Source of the DNA: Conchocele bisecta
Taxonomy: Eukaryota > Mollusca > Bivalvia > Lucinida > Thyasiridae
Assembly (NCBI GenBank): GCA_029237695.1
Contig: CM055265.1
Coordinates: 116,472,067 to 116,536,066, forward strand
Direction: 5' to 3'
DNA: 64,000 bases
Numbering within the stretch: the stretch's first letter is position 1; every line of letters starts with the position of its first letter. Positions 1 to 9,404 of the stretch are shown piece after piece. A model generated the notes under the pieces. It worked only from the letters and a program-made list of their open reading frames with translations. It did no database searches and was not told where the DNA came from. The translations under genes were made by a program, and so were the position numbers.

Positions 1-721
1 CCGTACTTCTTTCGGAGCAATTCTGGAACAACGACAGTCATAAATGGTAAACGTTCTTCTAGTTTTCCGATATGCGTTTCTCTGATCTGACCAAATCTCA
101 TCCCGTGATCGCTGAAGAAAAACAACACGGTATTTGTCAGTAATTCATTATCATGGAGTTTCTTAAGGAAATTATAATACGGTTGGTCGGCCGCGCCAGC
201 GTTATTAACATAGTCATGTGTAAGTCTTGAAATATATGTTAATGCAAAATATGGAACATGTCTAAAGGTTTTTACAAACGTGAAGAGGTTGTCAAGGAGA
301 ATTTCTGTCTCCAATCGACCCTGAAAGCAATGGTGGTTATTAGACCACAAGCCAGGCATCTTTTCCATTGCTAAACTCATTGGCCTGTTGAAATAATCAG
401 CTGGTGGTGTATTAAAGCCGGATTTCACATAATCAAAACACGCTATAGCTGGGGCATCCTCGGAATAGTATGTTTTGTAACCTTTCGCTGAAAATTGGCG
501 CCAGATGAAGTTGAAGTCATCAAAGGGTTTGCCAGCCAGAGTCTCATTCCATGGCATCTCGGCGACAAATTTACCGAGCATCATCGGCACTATGTTAACG
601 AAGGTATTATCGGCGACTTTGTTGTATCCCATCATGTCAACGGCGTCGACTGTTTCCGACAAAAACTCATTGGTCTTTACCATCTGTCTCAGGAAGTTCA
701 GACGAGACACCGAATCAACAC
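1..721 (-). CDS. DUF229 / sulfatase-like protein, 3' internal exon (partial)
   Basis: On the reverse strand this stretch is open from a splice acceptor (TTTACAG just right of 721) to the window edge. It contains the DUF229 landmarks GVDSVSRLNF at its start, YYSEDAP in the middle and FFSDHGMRFG, then LEERLPF, near the end. The family is an invertebrate group with an alkaline-phosphatase/sulfatase-like fold; its substrate is not established. The exon follows the one at 1437-1904: the junction codon is split as ATG CTC G|GT GTT GAT, which restores the M-L-G-V-D continuity expected in the family. The C-terminus lies beyond the left edge. No frameshift is seen, so this is probably a live host gene. 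Confidence 0.85.
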
Positions 722-1436
722 CTGTAAAGGAGGACAGGAAAACCACTTATTGTCTTGTTTCACGAAGCTTGCCAAAATGTTAAGGATAATGCAAAAACAA
801 CATGTTTTAGATACTATTAAATGTTATCAAGATTTCAGAGCGAGCCTTCTTTTTATTACATTATTAAAATTTGCTCAGACACCTATACAGGCATTATCAT
901 TATTCAACCTCATTTTAAAATGGATAATTTACTTGTAATATGTGTATGATGACGCAAATGTCAACCAAGTACGCTGAATGTGCCATCTTTTCACACCGTT
1001 TCCGCTCTAAATGTGACCCTTCTGTTCATATTGATCCCGTGGGAGGAGGGGATGGGTGACAAGTGGCACTACCATACTTTAGTACTTATACGTAGAGATC
1101 AACAGGCTAGTGTATCAGGTAATATCTATGAAATTGCGAGCCACACCGAAAACTAAGCTTAGTATTTGTGGACCGATTTGCATCTATATGCTTTGTTTGT
1201 GACTGGAGAAATGGGACATATGGGTTTTGCAATCAGTATATATCCAGATCAACCTGTGCATCCGCACAGCCTGATGAGTATCTGCACTGTTCCCCAGTCA
1301 AACAATGAAACACCCGTCGTCTAACAAACAATATAAATCGTTTATCAGGTCACATCTAGGAGTATGCGGATCAGGATCTACACTGTTCATAAATCCCACA
1401 AGACCCATTTCTCCTGTCACATCCACGTGTACTTAC
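722..1436 (-). other. Intron of the DUF229 gene with SINE-like relic
   Basis: The 715-bp interval starts on the minus strand with the donor GTAAGT and ends with TTTACAG, a canonical GT-AG intron. It contains a degenerate piece resembling molluscan SINE-like sequence around 1240-1300 (gatcaacctgtgcatccgca, then gcctgatgagtatctgc). No coding potential was recognised. Confidence 0.7.
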
Positions 1437-1904
1437 CGAGCATTATCACATTGAGGTTCTCTTTATTATTGTCCCTTAGTTGATGCTCTTTGAATCGTTC
1501 ATTCAGTATATTGTCATTTGTTATATTAGGCTGTATGAAGGTATGGAAGTTGGTGTAAAACTCTGTACCTGTTGCGTTATAACAAGACACCCGCACAAAC
1601 TCATCAGTGATCACGACAGAGTCGTTAAATGGTGCACTTATGTTAATATATTTCCAATTATTATGAGAGGTAGGAAGGTATTTCGGTCTGTATATCGGGG
1701 TATATTTGCATTGAAATCCGCTATACGATATTTCATTTTCATTCATGGCGCTCCTGTTCACTCGCAAGTGCAGTCCGTCCTCGTATGTCAATTTCGGAGT
1801 TCGTTTGCAGGTTATATCTCCAGTTTTATGAACAATGTGTCGAACCGACTTGTCGAACGGATCCACCTTCGGTATTTTGCACGAAGGTGTATCAACGAGA
1901 TATG
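1437..1904 (-). CDS. DUF229 / sulfatase-like protein, upstream exon
   Basis: Reverse-strand exon between an acceptor (CATTACAG) right of 1904 and the donor GTAAGT left of 1437. The translation has the cysteine-containing N-terminal DUF229 pattern: a C-K-I-P-x-V-D-P-F-D block, then TCKRTPKLTYEDG, a FQCKYTPIYRP block and a CYNATG sequon-like stretch, ending NLNVIMLG. It joins the next exon in phase. Conserved cysteines and N-x-S/T sites suit an extracellular or luminal protein. The exon begins with two bases of a split codon, so at least one more 5' exon exists upstream. No frameshift is present. Confidence 0.8.
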
Positions 1905-2036
1905 CTGTAATGAGGGGTTGTAGTTAATTATTTTCCTTTGAAGTTATGTATAGAAATCCGGTCCATATTGTATATTTTAGGGTCTTATTGCTTGTAAAAA
2001 GGGCGAATGTCGCACGATTTGTTGTGTGAAGGAGTA

Positions 2037-2454
2037 TGGTGGCATATATTTGCCATCTGATTTATCGCAACATGTCGACTTAAATATCACATGTCGACAG
2101 AACGTGGAACTATGTCAACGTGTTGAAATAAATCATGTCGACATGTTTAGATAAAATATCACATTATGTCGACATGTTGTGTTAAACTATTTCGTAATGT
2201 CTACTTCTTGTGTTAACCCATCACGTTATGTCGACATGTTTAATTTCGATATGCTGTGATAAATTATCACGCTGTGTCGACATGTTGTCTTAAACTACAT
2301 AAATAACATAATATGTTATGCGACATGTTGTGTTAAACTATCATGGTATGTCGACTTGTTGTGATCACATTACGTTGACTTACATAATTTCACGTTATGT
2401 CGACATGTCGTGATATTTAAGTCTCAACATCTCGATGGTAAATATATGCCACCA
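2037..2454. mobile_element. 418-bp MITE with TA target-site duplication
   Basis: The ends are inverted copies (TGGTGGCATATATTT at the left, AAATATATGCCACCA at the right) and the inverted repeat continues inward through a CTTAAATATCAC / GTGATATTTAAG block. It is flanked by TA on both sides (2035-2036, 2455-2456). The interior is an irregular array of ATGTCGACATGT-type palindromes (GTCGAC cores) spaced about 30-60 bp. There is no coding capacity. TA duplication plus TIRs suggests a Tc1/mariner-type non-autonomous element; the family is not identified. Confidence 0.75.
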
Positions 2455-2822
2455 TAGGATCCATTATATTGTTTTCGACTATAGTATTAATGCGAGCTTT
2501 ACGTGTTCCGCTTTATAGGCAACAGGTTGCACTATATCGATACACCACGCTACACAGTAAAAATGTGCGTAATAGCTTTACACTTCGTGCACTAAACTTT
2601 AGAAAGAAACCTGCGGGGAATTGACGTTCATACTTTGCTATATTGTCATTGAGAGAAAATTCTACAATATGACACAAAAATACTACCCTAATCTTACCTA
2701 ATAACGTGTGTATTACAAACGGACAAACGGACGGAAAGACGGACGGGATTACGGGGGTATCATAAACGCTAAAATAAATCATAGTACCGGATCTCTATAA
2801 ACATATTTGCAAAGAAGAATAA
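2455..2822. other. Non-coding stretch, no clear feature
   Basis: Between the MITE and the candidate exon I see no convincing exon. There are short open frames only, and a ggacaaacggacggaaagacggacggg purine-rich tract near 2720-2750 of the kind found in molluscan dispersed repeats. Confidence 0.4.
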
Positions 2823-2990
2823 CTAGCCATGATCCCTCAGTGTCGTGGTATCCGTGTCTTCGTGTCGCGTGTAGATGGAAGGCGAGATCAACAGGTCTAT
2901 TGCAGTGTAGCACATCACCAGAATTATTAAGCCCGTTACGCAAACAGTTTTGTGCAGCTTTCGTCCCTGTAGATCATGAAGTAGGCTCAT
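2823..2990 (-). CDS. Candidate N-terminal membrane-anchor exon (DUF229 gene?)
   Basis: From an ATG at 2990 the reverse strand reads a short basic stretch (HDLQGRKLHK) followed by about 17 hydrophobic residues (VCVTGLIILVMCYTAIDLL), a type II signal-anchor layout like the N-termini of secretory-pathway enzymes. Its position upstream of the DUF229 exons and on the same strand would suit the missing first exon. Against this, the only nearby donor (GCTA|GTTATT) is weak and does not give the phase needed by the exon at 1904, so an extra exon would be required. Confidence 0.3.
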   Translation of the reverse strand: MSLLHDLQGRKLHKTVCVTGLIILVMCYTAIDLLISPSIYTRHEDTDTTTLRDHG

Positions 2991-3743
2991 TCTCAACCTA
3001 TGAAAGAAAGCAACGACAATTGCATGTACTCTAACGAACGCACAGGAGAAAAGAACGCAATGGAGATTGTCAAACTGGTTAGAGTTTCCCAATTAAACCA
3101 GGTTGTGGGAACACGTGGTTTTTAAACGGCGTGACGACATTATTTCTACATGTGTTTACAGTAGATTTAATATCCTTCTAACGGAATGACTATTTTTATG
3201 AAACATAGCGCAGCATATGTTGAACAGGTTGCCATTTATTGTACAATGTGCGTTAATCGCATAGGCTAATTATGTCATTTTGGCGAAAAATCGGTGCGAG
3301 CTTACAGTACAGTTAGCACGAGAAAATGACATAAAAATCACAAAACCTTTACATATGTGTGACGTAATCCCTTTGGCATGCGTCACAGCAATCATAAGCA
3401 TATTCGCAATGGTGGATGTTTACCCTCACAATAAGATTTCTTCAAATTGTGTTTAGATTATGATTATGTATCTACAGTGAAACCTCTATAAAGGGTCCAA
3501 ATGGTGTCCGGTTTAGAGAGGTTCGACTGTAAATCAAGTATATGAGCATTCTGAGATATATTTGTGAGTTTTGCAATCATGAACAGACAATATCTGAGAT
3601 AAATGACCCAGAAACCCATCAAATCACATATATGTTCTTGGTGTCCGGTTTTCATCGTTGTTTCTAAACATAATTTGAGGAAATGTGTACCTGTGGAATC
3701 AAAGCAATCGGAATAGAACTATTGCAATGGATAAAGGATAATT
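2991..3743. other. Non-coding host DNA with MITE-like relic
   Basis: No exon is recognised. The stretch 3475-3535 (cagtgaaacctctataaagg then ggtttagagaggttcgactg) is an imperfect inverted repeat resembling the tip of a Tc1/mariner or Tigger-type element. Confidence 0.4.
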
Positions 3744-4270
3744 CATATCCAACTTTCGCGGCCACCTTACCTGTATAAAGTCTGCACAAGTAGCGGCGAT
3801 TTTTATATGGAATTATATAGGAGAAAATTACCGTTTCTTACGTAACTTTTAAACTACACAACCGATTGAAAATGCACAAGTCACATTTTAAACTTCAATT
3901 ATTGTACTTTATGATGATGTTCGATCGTGTTTTTAAAATAAAAAATATTTTGGTCCTTTTTAGCTTTAAACACAGTCGGTAGTTTTTATATGATTTATAT
4001 AGCAAATTGTGATTTTTCTTCTCGATTTTCGTTGGGAAAATTGCAAAATCTCTTTTCATAATAATGGTTACAAAAAATGCACAGGTATGTTCAATTAGCT
4101 CATTCATTTTTCTATCTATTGATATAACAATTATGTTTCTAAGTTAATATTATTTTGATCCTTTTTAGATAATAATAATGACACCATCTGTTTTCATTTT
4201 CCAATTAGCGTATCACGGAAATCTTCGTCAATTTCCGTGATATTCGTTGAAACGGGCACCTGCTTACGGT

Positions 4271-4914
4271 GGTTTAATCCTGATTGTCCCACATTTGAGT
4301 GTCCAGTAGTCCTGATTGTCCCACATTTGGTTTTTACAGGTAACTGAATTTTGCAGATTTCAGGCTATAGTCTTTTTCAATAAAGTAACATTGTATGCCA
4401 GTTATACTTGTATATATGTAAATATAAATAAAATAAATACATTAATAAAAAATAAAGAAGCATACAATTGTGTTATAAGTTTTAGTTTAAATTAGTGTTT
4501 CAAAGTGTTGATTATAAATAAGTGTTTATTATTATCTAATCAAAATGTGTACATTTCTTTGATCCTTAATAAACATATCAGACATGCAAGACGTCACTAT
4601 ACACAGAGAGTAATAAGCTACGTCCAAATATACCGAACACTCCCGCCGACATCAATCTCGAAGGCGAATGGACAAAGACGACATGCGGGAAAGATTTTCT
4701 ACAGATCGACATCGGGACCAACAATAGAATGCTAGTTTTGCTACAAGATCCTGCCTTCAGCACTTGTGTGCGGCACCGGTCATATACGGCGACGGGACGT
4801 TTTACACATGCCCAAGCTTCTTTCACCAACTATTCACTCTTCATGGATATATTGATGGCCATATGTATCCAAAATGACCAGATTTAACAAATGTGGGACA
4901 ATCAGGACTACACC
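4271..4914. mobile_element. 644-bp TIR element with 8-bp target-site duplication
   Basis: The termini match as inverted repeats around CCTGATTGTCCCACATTTG (left) and CAAATGTGGGACAATCAGG (right), beginning GGT at both outer ends. CTTACGGT is duplicated at 4263-4270 and 4915-4922, and occurs once (as ACCGTAAG, 54343-54350) in the unoccupied copy of element X. The 19-bp core is repeated a second time inside the left end at 4310-4329. An 8-bp duplication fits hAT-like or related DNA transposons. No transposase is encoded. Confidence 0.8.
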
Positions 4915-5009
4915 CTTACGGTCACTCTAACAGCTTATATGTTGCCCGAGGCATGACCGTGTTGTCGGTAAAATTATTAGCGAACAAAGTACCCAACATT
5001 TTCTACTGA

Positions 5010-5077
5010 AGTAGTATAGAGGGATTCAAAATGATACCACCTAACGGTGGTATCATTTCTCCACCCTCTATACTACT
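5010..5077. repeat. Terminal hairpin in the Polinton TIR
   Basis: AGTAGTATAGAGGG (5010-5023) pairs perfectly with CCCTCTATACTACT (5064-5077), and ATGATACCACC (about 5031-5041) pairs with GGTGGTATCAT (5046-5056), leaving a 4-base loop TAAC and a small internal bulge. The same hairpin is at 23215-23282. Such tips could serve as integrase or replication-origin recognition sites; that role is inference. Confidence 0.85.
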
Positions 5078-5325
5078 CCACCACCCCCCGAAAAATCAAA
5101 AATTGGTTAACGAGGAAATTGTCTCCCACCAACCACAAACATCCAAAATGTGTGTCATAAATACATCATGTTTTTTTCACGTCCAATTGAACAGATAAAA
5201 CAATAGTCTTAAAAAGGATTTATTTTTATCTCGTTGTCATAAATACATCATGTTTTTTTCACGTCCAATTGAACATATAAATTTAATAGGTATAATAAAA
5301 TATTATAACAAAATGGATAATAAAA
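5010..5325. repeat. Polinton left terminal inverted repeat
   Basis: Positions 5010-5254 are identical, as reverse complement, to 23038-23282. Homology continues with mismatches to about 5325. The outermost 68 bp fold into a hairpin. From 5154 an 82-bp unit starts (GTCATAAATACATCATG...), with a second partial unit from 5236 whose ATG and following bases run into the first open frame of the element. Confidence 0.92.
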
Positions 5326-5693
5326 TACACAACGAATTGGACGTTTATAATGACTTGGATGAAGGATTTTACGCTGTTGTTTCTACAGTATTAAAACACG
5401 GTAAAATGACAATACTATGTGATATCGAATACATGAAATATCAGCGTAATTTATTACGCTGCGATAAAAACGTTGCATTTACAATATTAAACCGGCAATT
5501 ATGTCGCCGGTATAAGTATCAAATTTATGTAATGAAGCGACTAAATAGGATCGGAGAAACACTACCGAAACATTATCAAACTAATTTTATAAAACAGTTT
5601 AAAATCAAAGATTCGTTGACGGATATGCGTTTCTACGATATCACTTTTAACGAAGAAATTGGAAAATTATTAGAAGAAATTGAAAATTATTGA
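5313..5693 (+). CDS. Small Polinton protein of unknown function, paralogue 1
   Basis: About 126 codons from ATG 5313 (MDNKIHNELDV). An in-frame ATG at 5250 would add a TIR-encoded leader, but the downstream paralogue also begins MDN, which favours 5313. I do not recognise the family. It is a charged, lysine/asparagine-rich, helical-looking protein with a core GDIEYMKYQRNLLR-like segment (here CDIEYMKYQRNLLR) and a C-terminal block RFYDI, both repeated in the next gene. It is AT-rich like the PolB region and unlike the capsid module. Position next to the TIR might suggest a regulatory or DNA-binding role, but nothing in the sequence shows it. Confidence 0.6.
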   Translation: MDNKIHNELDVYNDLDEGFYAVVSTVLKHGKMTILCDIEYMKYQRNLLRCDKNVAFTILNRQLCRRYKYQIYVMKRLNRIGETLPKHYQTNFIKQFKIKDSLTDMRFYDITFNEEIGKLLEEIENY

Positions 5694-5724
5694 ACAGAAA
5701 AAAAAAAACTATTAGATTGAGAAA

Positions 5725-6077
5725 ATGGATAATACAATACAATTGGAATTGAAATTTTTTAATAACTGTGTTGAAGAAGTTTACGAAGCTTATGGGGTTA
5801 TAATCCTATATATAAATTCTATAAAATGAGAACACTAGGCGATATCGAATATATGAAATACCAGCGTAATTTATTACGCTCCGATAAAAACGTTACATTT
5901 ACAATATTATACCGACAATTATGTCAACTATACAAGAGGCAAATACAAACATTAAGACGGATAACGCGTATCGGATATGAAACTAAGGTGTATTATATAA
6001 AATTGTTAAAACCCAACGATTCGTTTACGAATATACATTTCTACGACATCGCTTATAAAGATATTAATAATTTGTAA
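5725..6077 (+). pseudogene. Small Polinton protein, paralogue 2 (frameshifted)
   Basis: Tandem duplicate of the preceding gene. ATG 5725 opens MDNTIQLELKFF, but that frame stops near 5829; the homologous body (GDIEYMKYQRNLLRSDKN...) continues in another frame from about 5826 to the stop at 6077, so one indel separates the two parts. Shared blocks with paralogue 1 are DIEYMKYQRNLLR, the DKNV-FTIL-RQLC segment and F-NIHFYDI near the C-terminus. Function unknown. It is preceded by an A-rich run at 5698-5709. Confidence 0.55.
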
Positions 6078-6884
6078 AAATTAAAAAAAATAGCAAAAGC
6101 CTCCACTCGCGCACAACACCCCAGCGACTGGGCAGATTTCTAGCCGGCACCCAGCCACTGGGTGTTGGGACCTTTCTTAAGCCCACTCATCTGTTGGCTC
6201 ACAGTTTAGTTTTACGGTCGCCTTGAACCCCATTGCCAATTCCTCTAATTAAGAGAAACCAGCGAAGTAAGCGAGCCTATGTGTGAATTTGGTTTCCGAA
6301 ATTGCAAAGCTCTTAGGCAGAAATCTTTTAGGCCGGCACCTTTGAGCTTTGCAATTACATCGCCAAATACACACATATTTATAAACTGCTACCATTAAAC
6401 AGACGAGACGGACGTCATACCGGATCAACAACATGGCATGCACGAGATGAGACCAATTGTTGTAAGGTCAACAAACATATATATACTCATCAGTTTCCTA
6501 TACAACATACAAATGGTGTGCATATTATAATTATTTATTAATACCTATTGGCGAAAGAAAACATGTGATGGTTCGTTATTTTGTTAATTTTATAATTAAT
6601 TTTATATTTTTTTTTAATAATTTAAAGCTGAACACCCCCTATTATTACATAGTAATTAATTTATGTTGTAACGACAATGTTTCAATTACACGGGTTATGG
6701 CCCATGCGTAAATTGATAGCCGAGGTAAACAGAGCCGAGTGTATCAATTAAACAGACGGTGTGTACAGTGTAATCCTCGACTGAATTTGTAATTCTCAGT
6801 GAAAAACACATGTTGTATAGGTATGTAAATTTGTTTACTGCACCAATATAATTTTGAAAAAATTAGGAAAATTATAAAATTAAG

Positions 6885-6923
<39 letters not shown>

Positions 6924-6993
6924 TTATTTTTATTTTATTTTTTTTTTAATTATTTTTTTAAATTTTTTTTTTTTTTTCTTTTTTTTAATTATT
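6078..6993. other. AT-rich Polinton intergenic region with foldbacks and a poly-T tract
   Basis: No gene is supported. Contents: a local inverted repeat around GCCGGCACCCAGC and CAGCGACTGGGC (6120-6165); a larger imperfect foldback at about 6280-6385 pairing GTGTGAATTTGG / CCAAATACACAC and ATTGCAAAGCTC / GAGCTTTGCAAT; and a nearly pure T tract at 6889-6985 broken by a few A's. The tract sits downstream of the minus-strand gene ending at 6994. Confidence 0.6.
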
Positions 6994-7645
6994 TTATAAT
7001 GGTGCTGTAACATTTCCTCCGACTTTATTTCCAAGTTTTACCCTAAATTTATCCCAATCAGTACACTCAATTTTTGGCATGGTGGCGCGCGCCTTGATCC
7101 TTATATCATTTTTTAATTCTTCATATCTCCCCATTTCTTCCACCACGGATTCAAACTCTAAATTTGATATTTTCTTATCGGCCAACGCTTTGGACACCAT
7201 AACGTCGATGCTATTTTTTCTTAGACCTAGCGAGAACGGATATTCTATCATGTTTTCTACTTTTTTTCTCGAGTTTTCCACCCGCCGCCCTAATTACCAT
7301 ACAAAGTGTTCCAGATAAAACGGTAATTCCACTCAAAACCCCTGCAAGTGGAATCATTACAATTGTAGATAGCGTTGCAGCAGTCCCCGCCCCACACAAC
7401 ACAGAAACACTTGCCAGAACCGTACTAGATGCTTCAGCTATGTTTGCCGCGCGCCTATATTTATTAGAGTGTCTTTTTCTATTTGCACATTCTCTAACTA
7501 AAATATCCTGCATAGCGACGATATTATTCAACCTAAAATCTGAACTTATTTCGTTAATTGGATACAGTGTTGGTGGAGTGGTATTGAGAGTTGAATACAG
7601 TGTTGGTGGAGTGGTATTGAGAGTTGGATATGGTGATTCGTTCAT
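6994..7645 (-). pseudogene. Polinton helical membrane protein (frameshifted)
   Basis: Two overlapping reverse-strand frames are parts of one protein. The N-terminal part (start 7645, MNESPYPTL) has a proline-rich head with TLNTTPPTLY repeats, a basic segment, then two hydrophobic stretches (about residues 72-92 and 94-114, e.g. LSTIVMIPLAGVLSGITVL), ending in K/R-rich sequence. The C-terminal part, in another frame, carries the conserved VSKALADKKISNLEFE block and stops at 6994. The frame change is near 7270. I recognise this two-part layout (double hydrophobic segment, then SKAL-DGKIS-EEF) from uncharacterised proteins of cnidarian and molluscan Polintons. It is probably virion- or membrane-associated; the function is not known. 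Confidence 0.6.
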
Positions 7646-7673
7646 AGTTAAATTTATTTCAATATATTAGTAT

Positions 7674-9344
7674 TTACACAATAAGTTCAATTAACAATGA
7701 GACAATAGTGGAAGAACTCTCTGAGTCACCGATTTTCGTAACAAAGTTAATAACACTACCTTGGGAAAGTCTAATTCGATCATCACCGGAGAACGAAACC
7801 ACCGTCGAACTATCTCCAGAGATTTTAGTGACTCCAATCCCCCGTTCTTTCCCATCTACTACAATATTTATCGCGACCGCGCCCACAGGTTTACCATTAG
7901 CATTAACCGAGCAGACCGCCATTTGGATAACTTCACCTGCAGCTGTCATAGTGTATCCCCCATATTTATTACTCGCTTTGGCACCGAACGAATATTCATA
8001 GTGCCCCACAACCAATGGGCCCCGCTTCTCAGCCCAAACTGTTATGACACGTTTTGGTGTTTTCATTGTTTTCACTATTCCGGCAAGCGCATTGTTTGCG
8101 TTATATGCCTCAGTACGAATCTCATAAGAGGCCTCCTCAAGAGCTTTGGTCGCGGATATACGATCATGTTTCAGTTTATCGGTTATTTTTTCATCTAGTT
8201 CAGTAAGTGTCGCTTCTCTGTTGATAGAGTCCTCTGAGCGCAACACCTCATAAGCCTTCGTAAGGTCCGCCTGGTGGTCTTCTAAGGCTTTATCAATACC
8301 CGACCGGGCCTCTTTTTGAAATTCGGTTATTTTTTCATCTAGTTCAGTAAGTGTCGCTTCTCTGTTGATAGAGTCCTCTAAGAGCAACACCCTATAAGCT
8401 TCCGTAATATCCGCCTGGTGGTCTTCTAGGGCTTTCTCAATACCCGTTCGGACTCCATCAAGATCAAACCGGGTCTCTTTTTTAAATTCGGTTATTTTTT
8501 CGTATATGTCAGTAAGTGCCGCTTCTCTGTTGAGAGAGTCCTCTGAGCGTAACGCCCCATAAGCCTCCGCAATGGCCTCTTTGTGGTCTTCTCGGACCCC
8601 CTCAACCCCCGACCTGGTCTCTTTCAGAAATTCGGCTATTTTACCGTCTAGTTCGGTAAGTGTCGCTTCTTTACTATGAGAGTTCTCTAAGCGCAACGCA
8701 TCATAAGCCTCCGCAATGGCCTCCTCAAGGTTCGACTGGTGGTCTTCTCGGACTTTATCAATACCCGACCGGGTCTCTTTTCGAAATTTGTTTATTTTTT
8801 TATCTAGTTCAGTAAGTGCCGCTTCTCTGATGAGAGAGTCCTCTGAGCGCAACACCTCATAAGCCTTCGTAAGGTCCGCCTGGTGGTCTTCTCGTGCTTT
8901 CTCAATACCCGACGTGGCCTCATTTCGAAAATCGATTATTTTCCCGTCTAATTCAGCAAGTGTAGCTTCTTTGCTGAGAGAGTCTTCTAAGCGCAACGCA
9001 TCATAAACCTCCGTAATGTCAGCCTTACGGTCTTCTCGGGCTTTATCAATCCCCAACCGGGCCTCTTTTCTAAATTTGGTTATTTTTTTACCTAGTTCGT
9101 TTAGTTCCGTATGCGTTTCTTCACGACTTTGTGTATTCACAGCCAGGGCATATTCTCTAAGTTGTGATAGTAGACTCTTGTGAATCTCGTCCGTGGCCCT
9201 CGATATAGTTCTATTAATCAAGGCCTTTGTTTTTTGGGTAGTTAAAAAGTCGCCCTCTGTCGGGATGAATCCCCCTTCTGCAGGTTCCAAATTATTTGAA
9301 TTTGTCACCCAATCGGAAGAACTACCTGGTCCGTATATACTCAT
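7674..9344 (-). CDS. Coiled-coil fibre-like protein with C-terminal head domain
   Basis: A long uninterrupted reverse-strand gene. I take ATG 9344 (MSIYGPGSSSDW) as the start rather than the one nine codons upstream, because the upstream residues are hydrophobic leader-like translation of AT-rich sequence. Residues about 60-420 are roughly seven repeats of 47-54 residues built on AYEVLRSEDS-REA-LTELD-KI and GIDKAREDHQAD, strongly coiled-coil. Residues about 430-555 form a compact beta-rich domain starting VITVWAEKRGPLVVGHYEYS and ending in a hydrophobic strand (STIVSLLIELIV). Stalk plus C-terminal head is the architecture of trimeric viral fibres, so a receptor-binding fibre is the likely role (inference). 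It is one of only a few uninterrupted genes in the element. Confidence 0.7.
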   Translation of the reverse strand: MSIYGPGSSSDWVTNSNNLEPAEGGFIPTEGDFLTTQKTKALINRTISRATDEIHKSLLSQLREYALAVNTQSREETHTELNELGKKITKFRKEARLGIDKAREDRKADITEVYDALRLEDSLSKEATLAELDGKIIDFRNEATSGIEKAREDHQADLTKAYEVLRSEDSLIREAALTELDKKINKFRKETRSGIDKVREDHQSNLEEAIAEAYDALRLENSHSKEATLTELDGKIAEFLKETRSGVEGVREDHKEAIAEAYGALRSEDSLNREAALTDIYEKITEFKKETRFDLDGVRTGIEKALEDHQADITEAYRVLLLEDSINREATLTELDEKITEFQKEARSGIDKALEDHQADLTKAYEVLRSEDSINREATLTELDEKITDKLKHDRISATKALEEASYEIRTEAYNANNALAGIVKTMKTPKRVITVWAEKRGPLVVGHYEYSFGAKASNKYGGYTMTAAGEVIQMAVCSVNANGKPVGAVAINIVVDGKERGIGVTKISGDSSTVVSFSGDDRIRLSQGSVINFVTKIGDSESSSTIVSLLIELIV

Positions 9345-9404
9345 AATGTTGATAATATATATTACGAACATGCGTTTAATTCTAAATAATTTTCTTAAAA
9401 TTAA

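Noticed and set aside
6249..6443. Minus-strand open frame in the Polinton intergenic gap
   Set aside because: It overlaps a foldback structure, lacks any recognisable motif, and is no longer than chance frames in the region.
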